NCBI GenBank assembly: GCA_965661355.1 | Contig: CBFIDI010000028.1 | Span: 1 to 17,110 of the forward strand | Length of the DNA: 17,110 nucleotides | Direction of reading: 5' to 3' | DNA from: CAMCFD01 sp965661355 | Lineage (GTDB): Bacteria > Pseudomonadota > Alphaproteobacteria > Rickettsiales > UBA1997 | Shown here: positions 1 to 7,547 of the stretch, piece after piece | Layout of the letters: each line of letters starts with the position of its first letter | Numbering within the stretch: the first letter of the stretch is position 1 | Program-made: the position numbers and the translations under genes | Notes under the pieces: generated by a model | What the model saw: the letters and a program-made list of their open reading frames with translations, nothing else | The model's database searches: none | What the model was told of the DNA's origin: nothing

Positions 1-1
1 T

Positions 2-91
2 CTGGTAGAAGCAAGTCGAGCCGGAATTATTATTGCAACTTTATTTGTCATTAATTATATCAAATTTATCGTTATGTTTATGCAAAAATAA
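2..91 (+). CDS. C-terminal end of an unidentified membrane protein (partial)
   Basis: An open frame enters from the left edge and ends in TAA at 89-91. The 29 visible residues begin LVEASRAG and continue as a hydrophobic stretch rich in Ile, Val, Phe and Leu, ending in FMQK. This looks like a last transmembrane helix with a short basic tail. The rest of the gene lies outside the window, so the family cannot be named. Frame and composition are the only support; a chance open frame of this length is possible in AT-rich DNA, but the clean hydrophobic pattern argues for a real gene end. Confidence 0.45.
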   Translation: MVEASRAGIIIATLFVINYIKFIVMFMQK

Positions 92-452
92 TATTAATTA
101 TAATTTTACTTTTAACGGTAAAAATTGCATTTAAGTAAATATTAATATTTTATCATTTAAGCAGTAAATTAGCCATCAATAAAAAATTTTACACTTCTAA
201 TAAATACTTAATAAGGCCATAGAATATCTATATTTTACCCGTTGAATTATATTTAAAAATAAAAATATTGTCAAGAAAATTAGAAAGATACGACTTTTGA
301 TAAAAAAAGCAAAATTATACCATTTTTTATCTTTGAAAATATATTTTTAGAAGTGCTATCAAGGGTCAAAAATATGAAGATCTGACTTAAAATTGATAAA
401 ACAATAAATTAATATTTTTACAGATCTTTTACTTTTGCTAAATATAAATTTT
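92..452. other. Long AT-rich intergenic region
   Basis: About 360 bases with no convincing ORF or RNA gene. The only ordered structure is an 8-bp inverted repeat, AAGATCTG at 377-384 and CAGATCTT at 421-428, separated by 36 bases. It lies just downstream of the minus-strand 444-aa gene and could help end its transcript, but the loop is too long for a standard intrinsic terminator. Homopolymeric A/T runs dominate the rest. Confidence 0.6.
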
Positions 453-1787
453 TTATTTAAAAAGACCTGCTCCCTTGCCTTTTTTACCTGTTATAGTAGG
501 ACATTCTTTCTTTATTATTTCTTCTACTTCTTCCTCTAATTCAACTTTTTCATCTATAATATCCTTGAATTTTCTTAATTCTTCCAACTCTATTCTTTCT
601 GCTATTGATAAAGCTTCTGGTTTTTCAGTTTTTGATGATGGTTTACGAGGTGTTGGAGTTGTTATTTCCTCTTCATCGCTTGATGATACAAGATCTCCGT
701 ACTCTTGATAATCTGTATATTTTCTATTTGCAGCAATATTCTGAATTTCTTGATATTTTACTTTAACTCTGCCTTTAATATCTTCAAATTCAGTGTGCTT
801 ATTGAATTTTGGCCATCCAAACGGATCTCTTTTAATAAATTTAACTACAAAATCCTCTATTACATCATCAACATCAAATATTTCTTCTAACTCAGGATAT
901 ACAGAAACCACTATATGAATATGCTTAGCTAAAGTTTCAACAAGGTCATCTTTATTATTTGTTCTTGCTTTTGAAACTTGAGTTCCATAATTATCTGTAT
1001 CCATCTTGTGTTTTTGCAAAATAACATCGTCATCTATTTTTTTCTTTTTATTATATACTCTTCTGTCAGTTATCTCTGGATAATGAATCAATTTTAATAT
1101 TGCTGGTACAATATAGTTTGACATCTTTGTAGTCAAAGCAGCGGATTTTCCATGCAAATCTTGACATTCTTTTATATGTTTTTTTAGTTCAGACAATGCA
1201 TCTTTTACTTGCGCCCCCTCTCCTGAAGTTGCTTCAAAACCTTTTATAGGATAATATGCACTATGAGGAACCTTATTATAAAATGTTAGCAATAAGCGAC
1301 TAGATTCTAGAAAAAACTCTCTTATTAATTCTCCATTAGAATTATATCTATTTTCTACCTCTTTTAATATTACTGCTAAGTTCTCAGCAGTCAAAGACAT
1401 ATCTCCCTGAGCCTTAACTGTATCACTTCTAATATCAGATTTTTTATGTCTTTTTTTATTATATTCTTCTAATAAATCATCAATTGCTAATAAAAAGTTT
1501 TCTGCATCTTGTTCACTTCTTAAAGCACTAATTGCACTAATAAAATCATATAGTTTTCCTCTTCTCTTTCTTAAAGATTCTCTATTGTCCAGCCAATGTA
1601 ATCCAGCAACCTCTTTTTCTTCAAGATTTGACATAGCTCTATAGAGACCCTCTTCAATAAGCCTATATGCAGTTACATGGTCTCCCTGTAATGTTCCAAG
1701 AATAGAAGGAGGTCTGCCATGAAGTTGTAAAATTTTACTTCCAGAATATGAAGCTTTAACGGATTTACTAGTTTTAATTGGAGGCAT
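453..1787 (-). CDS. Orphan 444-aa protein, predicted soluble, charged C-terminus
   Basis: I do not recognise the family. The protein starts MPPIKTSKSV and has an early segment, roughly residues 20-50, reading LHGRPPSILGTLQGDHVTAY and then a helical LIEEGLYRAM. The middle is mixed helical with many Lys and Glu. Residues ~365-390 form a Ser/Thr/Pro/Glu-rich linker that looks disordered (SSSDEEE, TPTPRKPSS). Residues ~390-425 are a strongly charged probable coiled coil (IELEELRKFKDIIDEK and following). The C-terminus is KKGKGAGLFK. There is no signal peptide or membrane segment. The ATG at 1785-1787 has no visible Shine-Dalgarno, as is common here. It stands alone between two long noncoding stretches, so context gives no function. 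A host-interaction or mobile-element protein is possible but unsupported. Confidence 0.8.
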   Translation of the reverse strand: MPPIKTSKSVKASYSGSKILQLHGRPPSILGTLQGDHVTAYRLIEEGLYRAMSNLEEKEVAGLHWLDNRESLRKRRGKLYDFISAISALRSEQDAENFLLAIDDLLEEYNKKRHKKSDIRSDTVKAQGDMSLTAENLAVILKEVENRYNSNGELIREFFLESSRLLLTFYNKVPHSAYYPIKGFEATSGEGAQVKDALSELKKHIKECQDLHGKSAALTTKMSNYIVPAILKLIHYPEITDRRVYNKKKKIDDDVILQKHKMDTDNYGTQVSKARTNNKDDLVETLAKHIHIVVSVYPELEEIFDVDDVIEDFVVKFIKRDPFGWPKFNKHTEFEDIKGRVKVKYQEIQNIAANRKYTDYQEYGDLVSSSDEEEITTPTPRKPSSKTEKPEALSIAERIELEELRKFKDIIDEKVELEEEVEEIIKKECPTITGKKGKGAGLFK

Positions 1788-2201
1788 AAAAAAATTATTT
1801 ATAAAGATTACTATAATTTTAACTCTTTTGTTAAATGCGAAATAACGACTTTGATTATTTTGAGAACTTATAAAACTTTCTTACAAATTAAATTTTTTAT
1901 CTATATTTTTTAATTTTATAAATACTTTTTAAGTTAATAGCAACAATAAAACTTCTTAAAATTATTTACATTTGATAACAATTGGCGCCACTAGAAATAA
2001 ACAGCAAATAATTTTTTATGTAACATAAATTTATTATTATACATTTTAAAAATAGCAAAACCCACAAAAAAGCAACAAAAAGTAAATAAATAAAATATTT
2101 CAAAAATAAGACAGAAGATGGTCGATACGAAAAGTTATTGAAGTATTTTTAAAGAACTAGCTTAATATTCTAAAAAATTATTTCACAATAAAGAGAAAAT
2201 T
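1788..2201. other. AT-rich intergenic region, no gene seen
   Basis: About 410 bases between the start of the 444-aa gene and the tRNA-Lys terminator. I see no ORF of useful size, no tRNA and no strong hairpin. It must hold the promoter of the minus-strand 444-aa gene. A TATAGT-like -10 exists upstream of the ATG but lacks a matching -35, so I do not call it. Confidence 0.5.
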
Positions 2202-2226
2202 CACCAAACCCCGGCAAGGCTTGGTG
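2202..2226 (-). terminator. Hairpin terminator of tRNA-Lys
   Basis: On the minus strand CACCAAGCC pairs with GGTTTGGTG (nine pairs, one G.U). It begins in the CCA end of the tRNA and is followed by GAATTTTC. Its position directly behind the mature tRNA end fits a transcription end or processing signal. The U-tract is short, so efficiency is uncertain. Confidence 0.5.
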
Positions 2227-2297
2227 AGCACGGTGGGGGTCGAACCCACGACAACCTGATTAAAAGTCAGGTGCTCTACCAACTGAGCTACGTGCTC
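2222..2297 (-). tRNA. tRNA-Lys (anticodon UUU)
   Basis: The 76-nt cloverleaf has all arms. Acceptor GAGCACG pairs with CGTGCTC, followed by discriminator A and an encoded CCA (2222-2224). The D-arm reads TAGCTCAGTTGGTAGAGCA. The anticodon stem CCTGA/TCAGG encloses the loop CTTTTAA with anticodon TTT at 2262-2264. The T-arm is GTGGGTTCGACCCCCAC. It would decode AAA and AAG lysine codons. It has its own promoter upstream and a hairpin directly behind, so it is a separate transcription unit downstream of pepA. Confidence 0.97.
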
Positions 2298-2316
2298 TTA
2301 AGAAAAGAAGATCTAT

Positions 2317-2345
2317 ATTTTATGTTTTATATTTTAAAAGGTCAA
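2317..2345 (-). promoter_or_regulatory. Sigma-70 promoter of tRNA-Lys
   Basis: On the minus strand TTGACC (2340-2345) and TAAAAT (2317-2322) are separated by exactly 17 bases. Each matches the consensus at five of six positions. The -10 ends 19 bases before the mature tRNA 5' end, a normal distance for a tRNA leader. Confidence 0.7.
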
Positions 2346-2400
2346 GCAAAAAATAAAAAATAATTAATATTTTTAACCGCAAAACCATTAAAATCAGCTA

Positions 2401-2435
2401 TTTAAGGGGCTTGTTAAATTTTCAAACCCCTTAAA
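2401..2435 (-). terminator. Intrinsic terminator-like hairpin after pepA
   Basis: A 13-bp stem (2423-2435 with 2401-2413 read on the minus strand) has a 9-base AT loop and a GGGG/CCCC core. The one imperfect position is a G.U pair in minus-strand RNA but a C/A mismatch in plus-strand RNA, so the fold is perfect only in the pepA transcript. It sits 18 bases beyond the pepA stop. The following U-tract is weak. Confidence 0.65.
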
Positions 2436-2452
2436 TAAAATTTTAAATTATA

Positions 2453-3943
2453 TTATTTTTCGTAATAATCTTTAACTAATTGATCTAAAAGCCTAACACC
2501 ATAACCCGTAGCGCCTTTAACCGCAAGCGGATCGCCTTTACCTTTCCAGGCAACACCTGCAATATCAAGATGAGCCCATTTAGTTTTACCAACAAATCTT
2601 TGCAAAAATTGTGCCGCGGTTGTACTTCCGGCACCTCTTCCGGATCCAACATTTTTCATGTCAGCAATATCAGAATTAATCATATTGTCATATTGCTTGC
2701 CAAGTGGTAAACGCCAAGTGGTTTCCATCGTTTTTTCGCCAGAATCCTGAATTTGCTTTGCTAAATTATCATCATTTGCAAATAACCCTCCATGTACATC
2801 AGACAAAGCAACTATAACCGCACCAGTTAAAGTGGCTAAATCAACAATAAATTTTGGTTTATATTTTGTGTTGGTATAATGTAAAGCATCAGCTAAAACC
2901 AAGCGCCCCTCGGCGTCAGTATTAATAATTTCTATTGTTTGACCCGACATAGACTTTACCACGTCGCCTGGTCTTTGCGCATCGCCGTCTGGCATATTTT
3001 CAACCAGCCCAACAACGCCAACTGCGTTAACCTTAGCTTTTCTTTGCGCCAGATTTTTCATTAAACCAACAACCACGGCCGATCCACCCATGTCGGTTTT
3101 CATGTCTTCCATATTATTTGATGGCTTGATAGAAATCCCTCCAGTATCAAATGTTACGCCTTTTCCGACAAAAGCAATTGGCTGATCTTTTTTATTTTTG
3201 GCGCCATTCCATTTCATAATTGCTAATTTCGATTCTTTGCGACTGCCTTGTCCAACGCCAAGTAAAGCATTCATGCCAAGCTTCGTCATTTCTTTTTCGC
3301 CTAAAATTTCAACTTCAAGGCCAAATTTTTCTAGATCTTTGCAAATTTTAGCATAGCTTTCTGGGTTTAAAATATTAGAAGGTTCTGAAACTAAATCGCG
3401 CGTAAAAAATACATTTTCAGCTAAAATTTCTAACTCTTTAAATTCGTTGGAAACTTTTTTCTTATCACAAACATTAAAATTTAAGATTTTCAAGTGAAAT
3501 TCTTTGCTTTTTTTCTTATCTTCAAAATATTTATTAAAACGATAACTTTTCAGCAAAGATCCAAACGCAATATTGCAAGGCTTTGTGATGTTTTGTGACT
3601 CTGACTTTAGCTTTAATTTATCTGAATTAGATATTTCGTAACAACATGAAATTGTTGCTTCTTTAATTTTTGAACTATTTAAAAATGATGTTATGCTCGA
3701 TCCAAGCTTTTGCAATTTATTTTCATTAACTTCTTTTTCTTTTCCAAGGCCAGCTAAAACAAATATTTGAGAATTTGCAACCGTCATTTTAATTTCGTTA
3801 TATTTTCCTTTAAAATCAAAATTTTTCTTAGCGAAATCTAGCGCTTCAAACTTACTTTTTTTTGCCTCTTCCTCAGTTAAAATTACGACAAATGCGCCTT
3901 TAACTTTTTTTAATGAATCTGTTGTTGTAAAATTTACTTTCAT
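2453..3943 (-). CDS. pepA: Leucyl (cytosol) aminopeptidase, peptidase family M17
   Basis: This is a cytoplasmic two-metal aminopeptidase that releases N-terminal residues from peptides. The 496-aa length is normal for the family. The N-terminal ~170 residues are the variable macro-like domain; the catalytic M17 domain follows. The signature NTDAEGRL lies at 341-348, and GKGVTFDTGG at 260-269. By spacing against E. coli PepA (established knowledge), the metal ligands are Lys261, Asp266, Asp284, Asp343 and Glu345, with catalytic Lys273 and Arg347, and all are present. The protein should therefore be active. It is transcribed away from the cbb3 operon, with a 102-bp divergent region between them, and ends at a hairpin before tRNA-Lys. 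In E. coli PepA also binds DNA in Xer recombination and car regulation; nothing here tests that. Confidence 0.97.
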   Translation of the reverse strand: MKVNFTTTDSLKKVKGAFVVILTEEEAKKSKFEALDFAKKNFDFKGKYNEIKMTVANSQIFVLAGLGKEKEVNENKLQKLGSSITSFLNSSKIKEATISCCYEISNSDKLKLKSESQNITKPCNIAFGSLLKSYRFNKYFEDKKKSKEFHLKILNFNVCDKKKVSNEFKELEILAENVFFTRDLVSEPSNILNPESYAKICKDLEKFGLEVEILGEKEMTKLGMNALLGVGQGSRKESKLAIMKWNGAKNKKDQPIAFVGKGVTFDTGGISIKPSNNMEDMKTDMGGSAVVVGLMKNLAQRKAKVNAVGVVGLVENMPDGDAQRPGDVVKSMSGQTIEIINTDAEGRLVLADALHYTNTKYKPKFIVDLATLTGAVIVALSDVHGGLFANDDNLAKQIQDSGEKTMETTWRLPLGKQYDNMINSDIADMKNVGSGRGAGSTTAAQFLQRFVGKTKWAHLDIAGVAWKGKGDPLAVKGATGYGVRLLDQLVKDYYEK

Positions 3944-4045
3944 AATTTTGATGAAATTTAATTGTTTTTAATTTAATATTTATTACTTAGCTTAAACTTA
4001 GAATTCTAAAGCCTTAAAATGTAATTATAATTAACTAAAAACTAA
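3944..4045. promoter_or_regulatory. Divergent promoter region of pepA and the cbb3 operon
   Basis: 102 bases separate the two start codons and must serve both directions. A perfect TATAAT lies at 4026-4031 on the + strand, but no good -35 sits 16-18 bases upstream and the implied leader would be only about 8 bases. I see no clear FNR box (TTGAT-N4-ATCAA), which often controls cbb3 operons in alphaproteobacteria. Confidence 0.35.
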
Positions 4046-4783
4046 ATGCAAATTGATAATTCAAACAATATTATTTTACTAATTTCGCTATTAAGCCTAG
4101 GTTTTTTTGGCGGATTTAGTCACTGTATAGGAATGTGCGGGCCATTTATTATGTCGCAAATTTCATTTAAATTACAAAATTTTTCGTTAGAAAATTATCG
4201 TGGAATAAAAAAGATACAAAACTTAATGCTAATTCCTTATCACGCTGGAAGAATTTGCACTTATTCATTTATTGGATTTTTTGTTTCATTGTTAAATCAA
4301 ACTTTACGAAATTTCATATATTTTAACTTTGCATCCGGTTTGCTACTTATACTTGCAGCTCTGTTTTTTCTTAACAAATCTTTTGAAGGCAAGTTTAATA
4401 TTAACTTGTTAATTGTAAAAAAATTTAATAATAATATATTCAAAAAAGTTAAATCCCTAATAAACCCTAAATTTTTAGATCAATTATTTAAAAACCCCAT
4501 CGGATTTAACGGTTTTATTTTAGGCCTTATTCTTGGGTTTATTCCATGCGGTCTTTTGTACGGAGCCTTTGCTGTGGCGGCAACAATTTCAAACCCAATT
4601 ATAGCCTCTTTTGCTATGTTTTTATTTGGCCTCGCAACAACACCTGCACTATTTAGCGCTGGTTTTGGAGGATACTTTATTATGAAGTCAGCAAAAAAGT
4701 ATTTTAATTTATTTGCAAGACTTGTAATTTTAATTAATTCTGCTACACTTTTTGTGTTAGGTATTTCATTATTAACTAAATAA
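4046..4783 (+). CDS. SafE/DsbD_2-type membrane protein, likely oxidase or copper-related
   Basis: A 245-aa polytopic membrane protein with about six hydrophobic segments. The first helix carries GGFSHCIGMCGP (His26, Cys27, Met30, Cys31), the hallmark of the family usually labelled sulfite exporter TauE/SafE or cytochrome c biogenesis transmembrane region (DsbD_2). A second Cys lies in GFIPCGLLYGA (Cys168), giving the intramembrane pair expected of DsbD-like folds. Genes of this family commonly sit beside cbb3 oxidase genes. Here it is first in the operon, 12 bp ahead of ccoN, which suggests a role in copper or thiol handling for oxidase assembly rather than sulfite export. That function is inference from context; the family assignment is from sequence. 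A 40-residue basic loop (~112-150) separates the two halves. Confidence 0.8.
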   Translation: MQIDNSNNIILLISLLSLGFFGGFSHCIGMCGPFIMSQISFKLQNFSLENYRGIKKIQNLMLIPYHAGRICTYSFIGFFVSLLNQTLRNFIYFNFASGLLLILAALFFLNKSFEGKFNINLLIVKKFNNNIFKKVKSLINPKFLDQLFKNPIGFNGFILGLILGFIPCGLLYGAFAVAATISNPIIASFAMFLFGLATTPALFSAGFGGYFIMKSAKKYFNLFARLVILINSATLFVLGISLLTK

Positions 4784-4795
4784 TTTCTTTAAGGT

Positions 4796-6232
4796 ATGAG
4801 TGCTACTCAAAACTCGGAATCGGTTAAATATAATTACAACATAGTCAAAATGTTCACTTTGGCTTCTTGTTTTTGGGGTATTGTGGGGTTTTTTGCTGGT
4901 GTTTTTATTGCGTCGCAAATGGCCTTTCCGGACCTAAACCTAAATGAATGGATGAGCTTCGGCAGAATGCGCCCTCTTCATACTTCGGCCGTTATTTTTG
5001 CCTTTGGTGGCAATGTACTTTTTGCAACCAGTCTTTATATCGTACAAAGAACCTGTCAAACTGGTCTATGGGGAGGTGATAGGTTGCACAAATTTTTATT
5101 TTACGGATATCAAATTTTCTTAATTTTAGCCGCTTCAGGATATTTAACCGGAGTCACCCAAGCCAAAGAATATGCCGAGCCAGAGTGGTATGCTGATCTA
5201 TTGCTTCTTTTTGTGTGGGTCGGATATTTAGCTGTCTATTTAATGACTTTGGGCAAAAGAAAAGAACCTCATATTTATGTTGCAAATTGGTTTTTTCTAT
5301 CTTTTATAGTTACGGTTGCAGTTCTGCATATTGTCAATAATTTATCAATTCCTATTTCGCTTGATTCATCAGCTAGTTATCCAGTTTTTGGCGGGGTACA
5401 AAGCGCTATGATACAATGGTGGTACGGTCACAACGCCGTTGGATTCTTTTTAACAGCAGGCTTCATCGGAATTATGTATTATTTCGTCCCTAAGCGCGCC
5501 GAAAGACCAGTTTATTCTTACCGTTTATCAATTTTACATTTTTGGTCACTAATATTTATTTATATTTGGGCTGGCCCTCATCATTTACATTATACATCTT
5601 TACCCGATTGGGTTCAAACTTTAGGAATGACATTTTCAATTATATTATGGATGCCATCTTGGGGTGGTATGATTAATGGAATAATGACCTTATCTGGCGC
5701 TTGGCACAAATTGCGCGAAGATGCTGTAATGCGTTTTTTAATTACCGCGGTTGCTTTTTACGGAATGTCAACTTTTGAAGGGCCATTAATGGCAATAAGA
5801 TCAGTTAACTCTCTTTCTCATTACACCGACTGGACAATTGGCCATGTTCATTCTGGGGCTTTGGGCTGGGTTGCATTAATTAGCTTTGGCGCCCTTTATT
5901 GCATGGTTCCTGCGCTTTGGAGAAAAAAAGACATATATTCAAGAAAATTAATCGAAATACATTTTTGGTTAGCCACAATCGGAATTGTTCTTTACATTAC
6001 AGCAATGTGGATTGCTGGAATTGCTCAGGGTTTGATGTGGAGAACATATGACGAGCTTGGTTTTTTAAAATATTCATTTGTCGAAACTTTAACCACTCTT
6101 CATCCGCTTTATGTTACAAGAGCAATTGGAGGATTATTCTTCTTAAGTGGCGCAATAATTATGGTTTATAATTTCTACAAAACAATTACCTGTACCGACA
6201 ATAATTTATCGCCTGACGATAACATAAATTAA
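4796..6232 (+). CDS. ccoN: cbb3-type cytochrome c oxidase subunit I (CcoN)
   Basis: This is the catalytic membrane subunit of the high-affinity cbb3 oxidase. It reduces O2 at the heme b3-CuB centre and contributes to proton pumping. At 478 aa it has the usual length and about 12 transmembrane helices. Visible metal-ligand motifs are His62 in RPLHTSAVIF (low-spin heme), His212 in WWYGHNAVGF and His262-His263 in GPHHLHYTSLP (CuB), and His350/His352 in GHVHSGALGW (hemes). Tyr210, two residues before the CuB His, is not the catalytic cross-linked Tyr; in cbb3 enzymes that residue lies later, near residues 260-330, and I did not fix it. An AAGG just upstream of ATG 4796 is a plausible ribosome binding site. 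It is the second gene of the operon, with ccoO 24 bp downstream. Confidence 0.97.
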   Translation: MSATQNSESVKYNYNIVKMFTLASCFWGIVGFFAGVFIASQMAFPDLNLNEWMSFGRMRPLHTSAVIFAFGGNVLFATSLYIVQRTCQTGLWGGDRLHKFLFYGYQIFLILAASGYLTGVTQAKEYAEPEWYADLLLLFVWVGYLAVYLMTLGKRKEPHIYVANWFFLSFIVTVAVLHIVNNLSIPISLDSSASYPVFGGVQSAMIQWWYGHNAVGFFLTAGFIGIMYYFVPKRAERPVYSYRLSILHFWSLIFIYIWAGPHHLHYTSLPDWVQTLGMTFSIILWMPSWGGMINGIMTLSGAWHKLREDAVMRFLITAVAFYGMSTFEGPLMAIRSVNSLSHYTDWTIGHVHSGALGWVALISFGALYCMVPALWRKKDIYSRKLIEIHFWLATIGIVLYITAMWIAGIAQGLMWRTYDELGFLKYSFVETLTTLHPLYVTRAIGGLFFLSGAIIMVYNFYKTITCTDNNLSPDDNIN

Positions 6233-6256
6233 AGACTAATTATTTTTTATTAGAAT

Positions 6257-7003
6257 ATGCTTAAACATCATGATAAAATAGAAAAAAATTCGATTTTATT
6301 GCTAATTTTAACAGTAATAGTAATTTCAGTTGGCGGAATAATAGAAATTGTGCCACTTTTTCGTATAGAAACTACAATTGAAAAAGTTGAAGGAGTGCGC
6401 CCTTATACACCACTTGAACTTATTGGCTCACAAATCTACAGGCGCGAAGGTTGTTATGGCTGTCACTCGCAACAAGTAAGAGTTTTAAGAGATGAAGTCG
6501 AGCGTTATGGTCATTATTCACTAGCTGCGGAATCTATGTATGATTACCCATTTCAGTGGGGTTCAAAAAGAACCGGTCCAGACCTAGCAAGGGTCGGAGG
6601 TAAATATTCTGATTATTGGCATGTTCGCCACTTAAAAGCCCCAAGAAGCCTTGTACCTGAATCTATTATGCCAAATTATCCATTTTTAACTGAAAGATTG
6701 GCTAATATTTCGGAAGTTGAGGATCATATGAGGGTTTTAAGAAAAATTGGCGTTCCTTACACTGATGAAATGATTCAAAATTCAGTTAGTGACGCCGTGG
6801 TTCAAGCCTCGGACAATCGTGACACAACCGCCCTATTTAAGCGTTATGGCGAAGTTAATGTTCGAAATTTTGACAACAACCCCGATATGGTTTCGGAGAT
6901 GGATGCTTTGGTGGCCTATCTGCAAGTTTTAGGAACTATGGTTGATTTTTCGGATTATGAGCCGCTAAATGTAAAAAATAATAAAAAGTCAAACATAAAA
7001 TAA
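6257..7003 (+). CDS. ccoO: cbb3-type cytochrome c oxidase monoheme subunit (CcoO)
   Basis: A membrane-anchored monoheme cytochrome c that passes electrons to CcoN. At 248 aa it is of usual length. It has one N-terminal transmembrane anchor (~residues 12-34), then the periplasmic heme domain with the c-type heme site CYGCH at 66-70 in the diagnostic context GCYGCHSQQVR. The probable axial Met is Met138 in ESIMPNYPFL. The block ESMYDYPFQWGSKRTGPDLARVG is also typical of CcoO. Its TAA stop shares one base with the ATG of the small ccoQ, so the two are translationally coupled. Confidence 0.97.
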   Translation: MLKHHDKIEKNSILLLILTVIVISVGGIIEIVPLFRIETTIEKVEGVRPYTPLELIGSQIYRREGCYGCHSQQVRVLRDEVERYGHYSLAAESMYDYPFQWGSKRTGPDLARVGGKYSDYWHVRHLKAPRSLVPESIMPNYPFLTERLANISEVEDHMRVLRKIGVPYTDEMIQNSVSDAVVQASDNRDTTALFKRYGEVNVRNFDNNPDMVSEMDALVAYLQVLGTMVDFSDYEPLNVKNNKKSNIK

Positions 7004-7182
7004 TGGATTTTTTTGTTAAATACGCACCCACAATCGCAACAATTTTCTTTTTTTTGATATTTTGTTATATATTATTTTACGCTCTAAGAAAAAAGAACAA
7101 AAAGAAATTTGAAGATTACTCGCAAATTCCACTAAAAAATTATGAAAAAAGCGATAATCTAAAAATAAAAAAGGAAATATAG
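7003..7182 (+). CDS. ccoQ: CcoQ-like small cbb3 oxidase subunit
   Basis: A 59-aa protein whose ATG (7003-7005) overlaps the ccoO stop codon by one base (TAATG). It begins MDFFVKYAPT, has one transmembrane helix at about residues 8-27, then a strongly basic stop-transfer (LRKKNKKKFEDY) and a short cytoplasmic tail. The tail motif EDYSQIPLKN resembles the EDAANIPF-type tail of known CcoQ/FixQ. Size, topology, position behind ccoO and this motif agree. CcoQ stabilises the oxidase, particularly its association with CcoP. No ccoP follows, which is unusual for this operon. Confidence 0.85.
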   Translation: MDFFVKYAPTIATIFFFLIFCYILFYALRKKNKKKFEDYSQIPLKNYEKSDNLKIKKEI

Positions 7183-7218
7183 AGTAGTTAAATTAATTAA
7201 ATTATAAGTTTAAATATC

Positions 7219-7247
7219 TTGCAAATTCTTTTATTTGCCTCTATAAT
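7219..7247 (+). promoter_or_regulatory. Sigma-70 promoter of tRNA-Ser
   Basis: TTGCAA (7219-7224) and a perfect TATAAT (7242-7247) are exactly 17 bases apart. The -10 ends 26 bases before the tRNA 5' end. This is the best-matching promoter upstream of the tRNA gene. Confidence 0.65.
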
Positions 7248-7273
7248 CAAAATTCAAGTTTTAAACTAAATCT

Positions 7274-7363
7274 GGAGACATGGCCGAGTGGTCGAAGGCG
7301 CTTCCCTGCTAAGGAAGTATACGGGTAACTGTATCGAGGGTTCGAATCCCTCTGTCTCCGCCA
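7274..7363 (+). tRNA. tRNA-Ser (anticodon GCU), probable integration site
   Basis: A 90-nt class II tRNA with acceptor GGAGACA/TGTCTCC, discriminator G and encoded CCA (7361-7363). The anticodon stem CTTCC/GGAAG (7301-7305, 7313-7317) holds the loop CTGCTAA with anticodon GCT at 7308-7310, decoding AGC and AGU. A long variable arm, as expected for serine, follows the anticodon stem, and the T-arm is GAGGGTTCGAATCCCTC. The 3' half of the T-arm through CCA plus GT recurs as a perfect 20-bp copy at 7528-7547, which marks this gene as a likely attachment site. Confidence 0.97.
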
Positions 7364-7365
7364 GT
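7346..7365 (+). repeat. Direct repeat copy 1 (tRNA-Ser 3' end, att-like)
   Basis: The 20 bases ATCCCTCTGTCTCCGCCAGT cover the 3' half of the T-arm, the acceptor strand, CCA and two bases beyond. They recur exactly at 7528-7547. A tRNA 3' end repeated downstream is the classic footprint of tyrosine-integrase insertion. Confidence 0.85.
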
Positions 7366-7440
7366 GATTCTACATATAAAACTTTCCACATAAAAAATCA
7401 AGCCGTTAAATAAAAATCTTAAGAGGGATGAGAGCCCGAT

Positions 7441-7547
7441 GAGGGTTCGACAAAAAGCGTAGCTTTTTCTTAATGAACGAAGTGAATTTAGAAAAACAAG
7501 CGTTTGCTAGGGAGCGAAGCAAGCGTTATCCCTCTGTCTCCGCCAGT
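7441..7547 (+). repeat. Second, split copy of the tRNA-Ser T-arm and 3' end with 77-bp insert
   Basis: GAGGGTTCGA (7441-7450) repeats the 5' half of the tRNA T-arm (7336-7345). The 3' half through CCA+GT repeats at 7528-7547. In the real tRNA these parts are contiguous; here they are split in the T-loop by 77 bases (7451-7527). The insert has a perfect hairpin AAAAAGC-GTA-GCTTTTT (7452-7468) and an 8-bp stem CGTTTGCT/AGCAAGCG. It also has two similar motifs, GAACGAAGTGAA and GAGCGAAGCAAG. It looks like a small palindromic repeat element inserted in a partial tRNA copy. Confidence 0.75.

Noticed and set aside
377..428. AAGATCTG/CAGATCTT inverted repeat as a terminator
   Set aside because: 36-base loop and no strong U-tract; noted only as a feature of the intergenic region.
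475..890. Two + strand frames of 77 and 61 codons opposite the 444-aa gene
   Set aside because: Low-complexity Ser/Ile/Phe products typical of antisense AT-rich coding DNA.
4026..4031. Perfect TATAAT ahead of the cbb3 operon as a firm promoter
   Set aside because: No acceptable -35 at 16-18 bases and a leader of only about 8 bases; kept as a low-confidence regulatory region.
7441..7547. Second tRNA-Ser gene
   Set aside because: Only the T-arm and acceptor 3' strand are present and they are split by 77 bases; there is no D-arm or anticodon arm.
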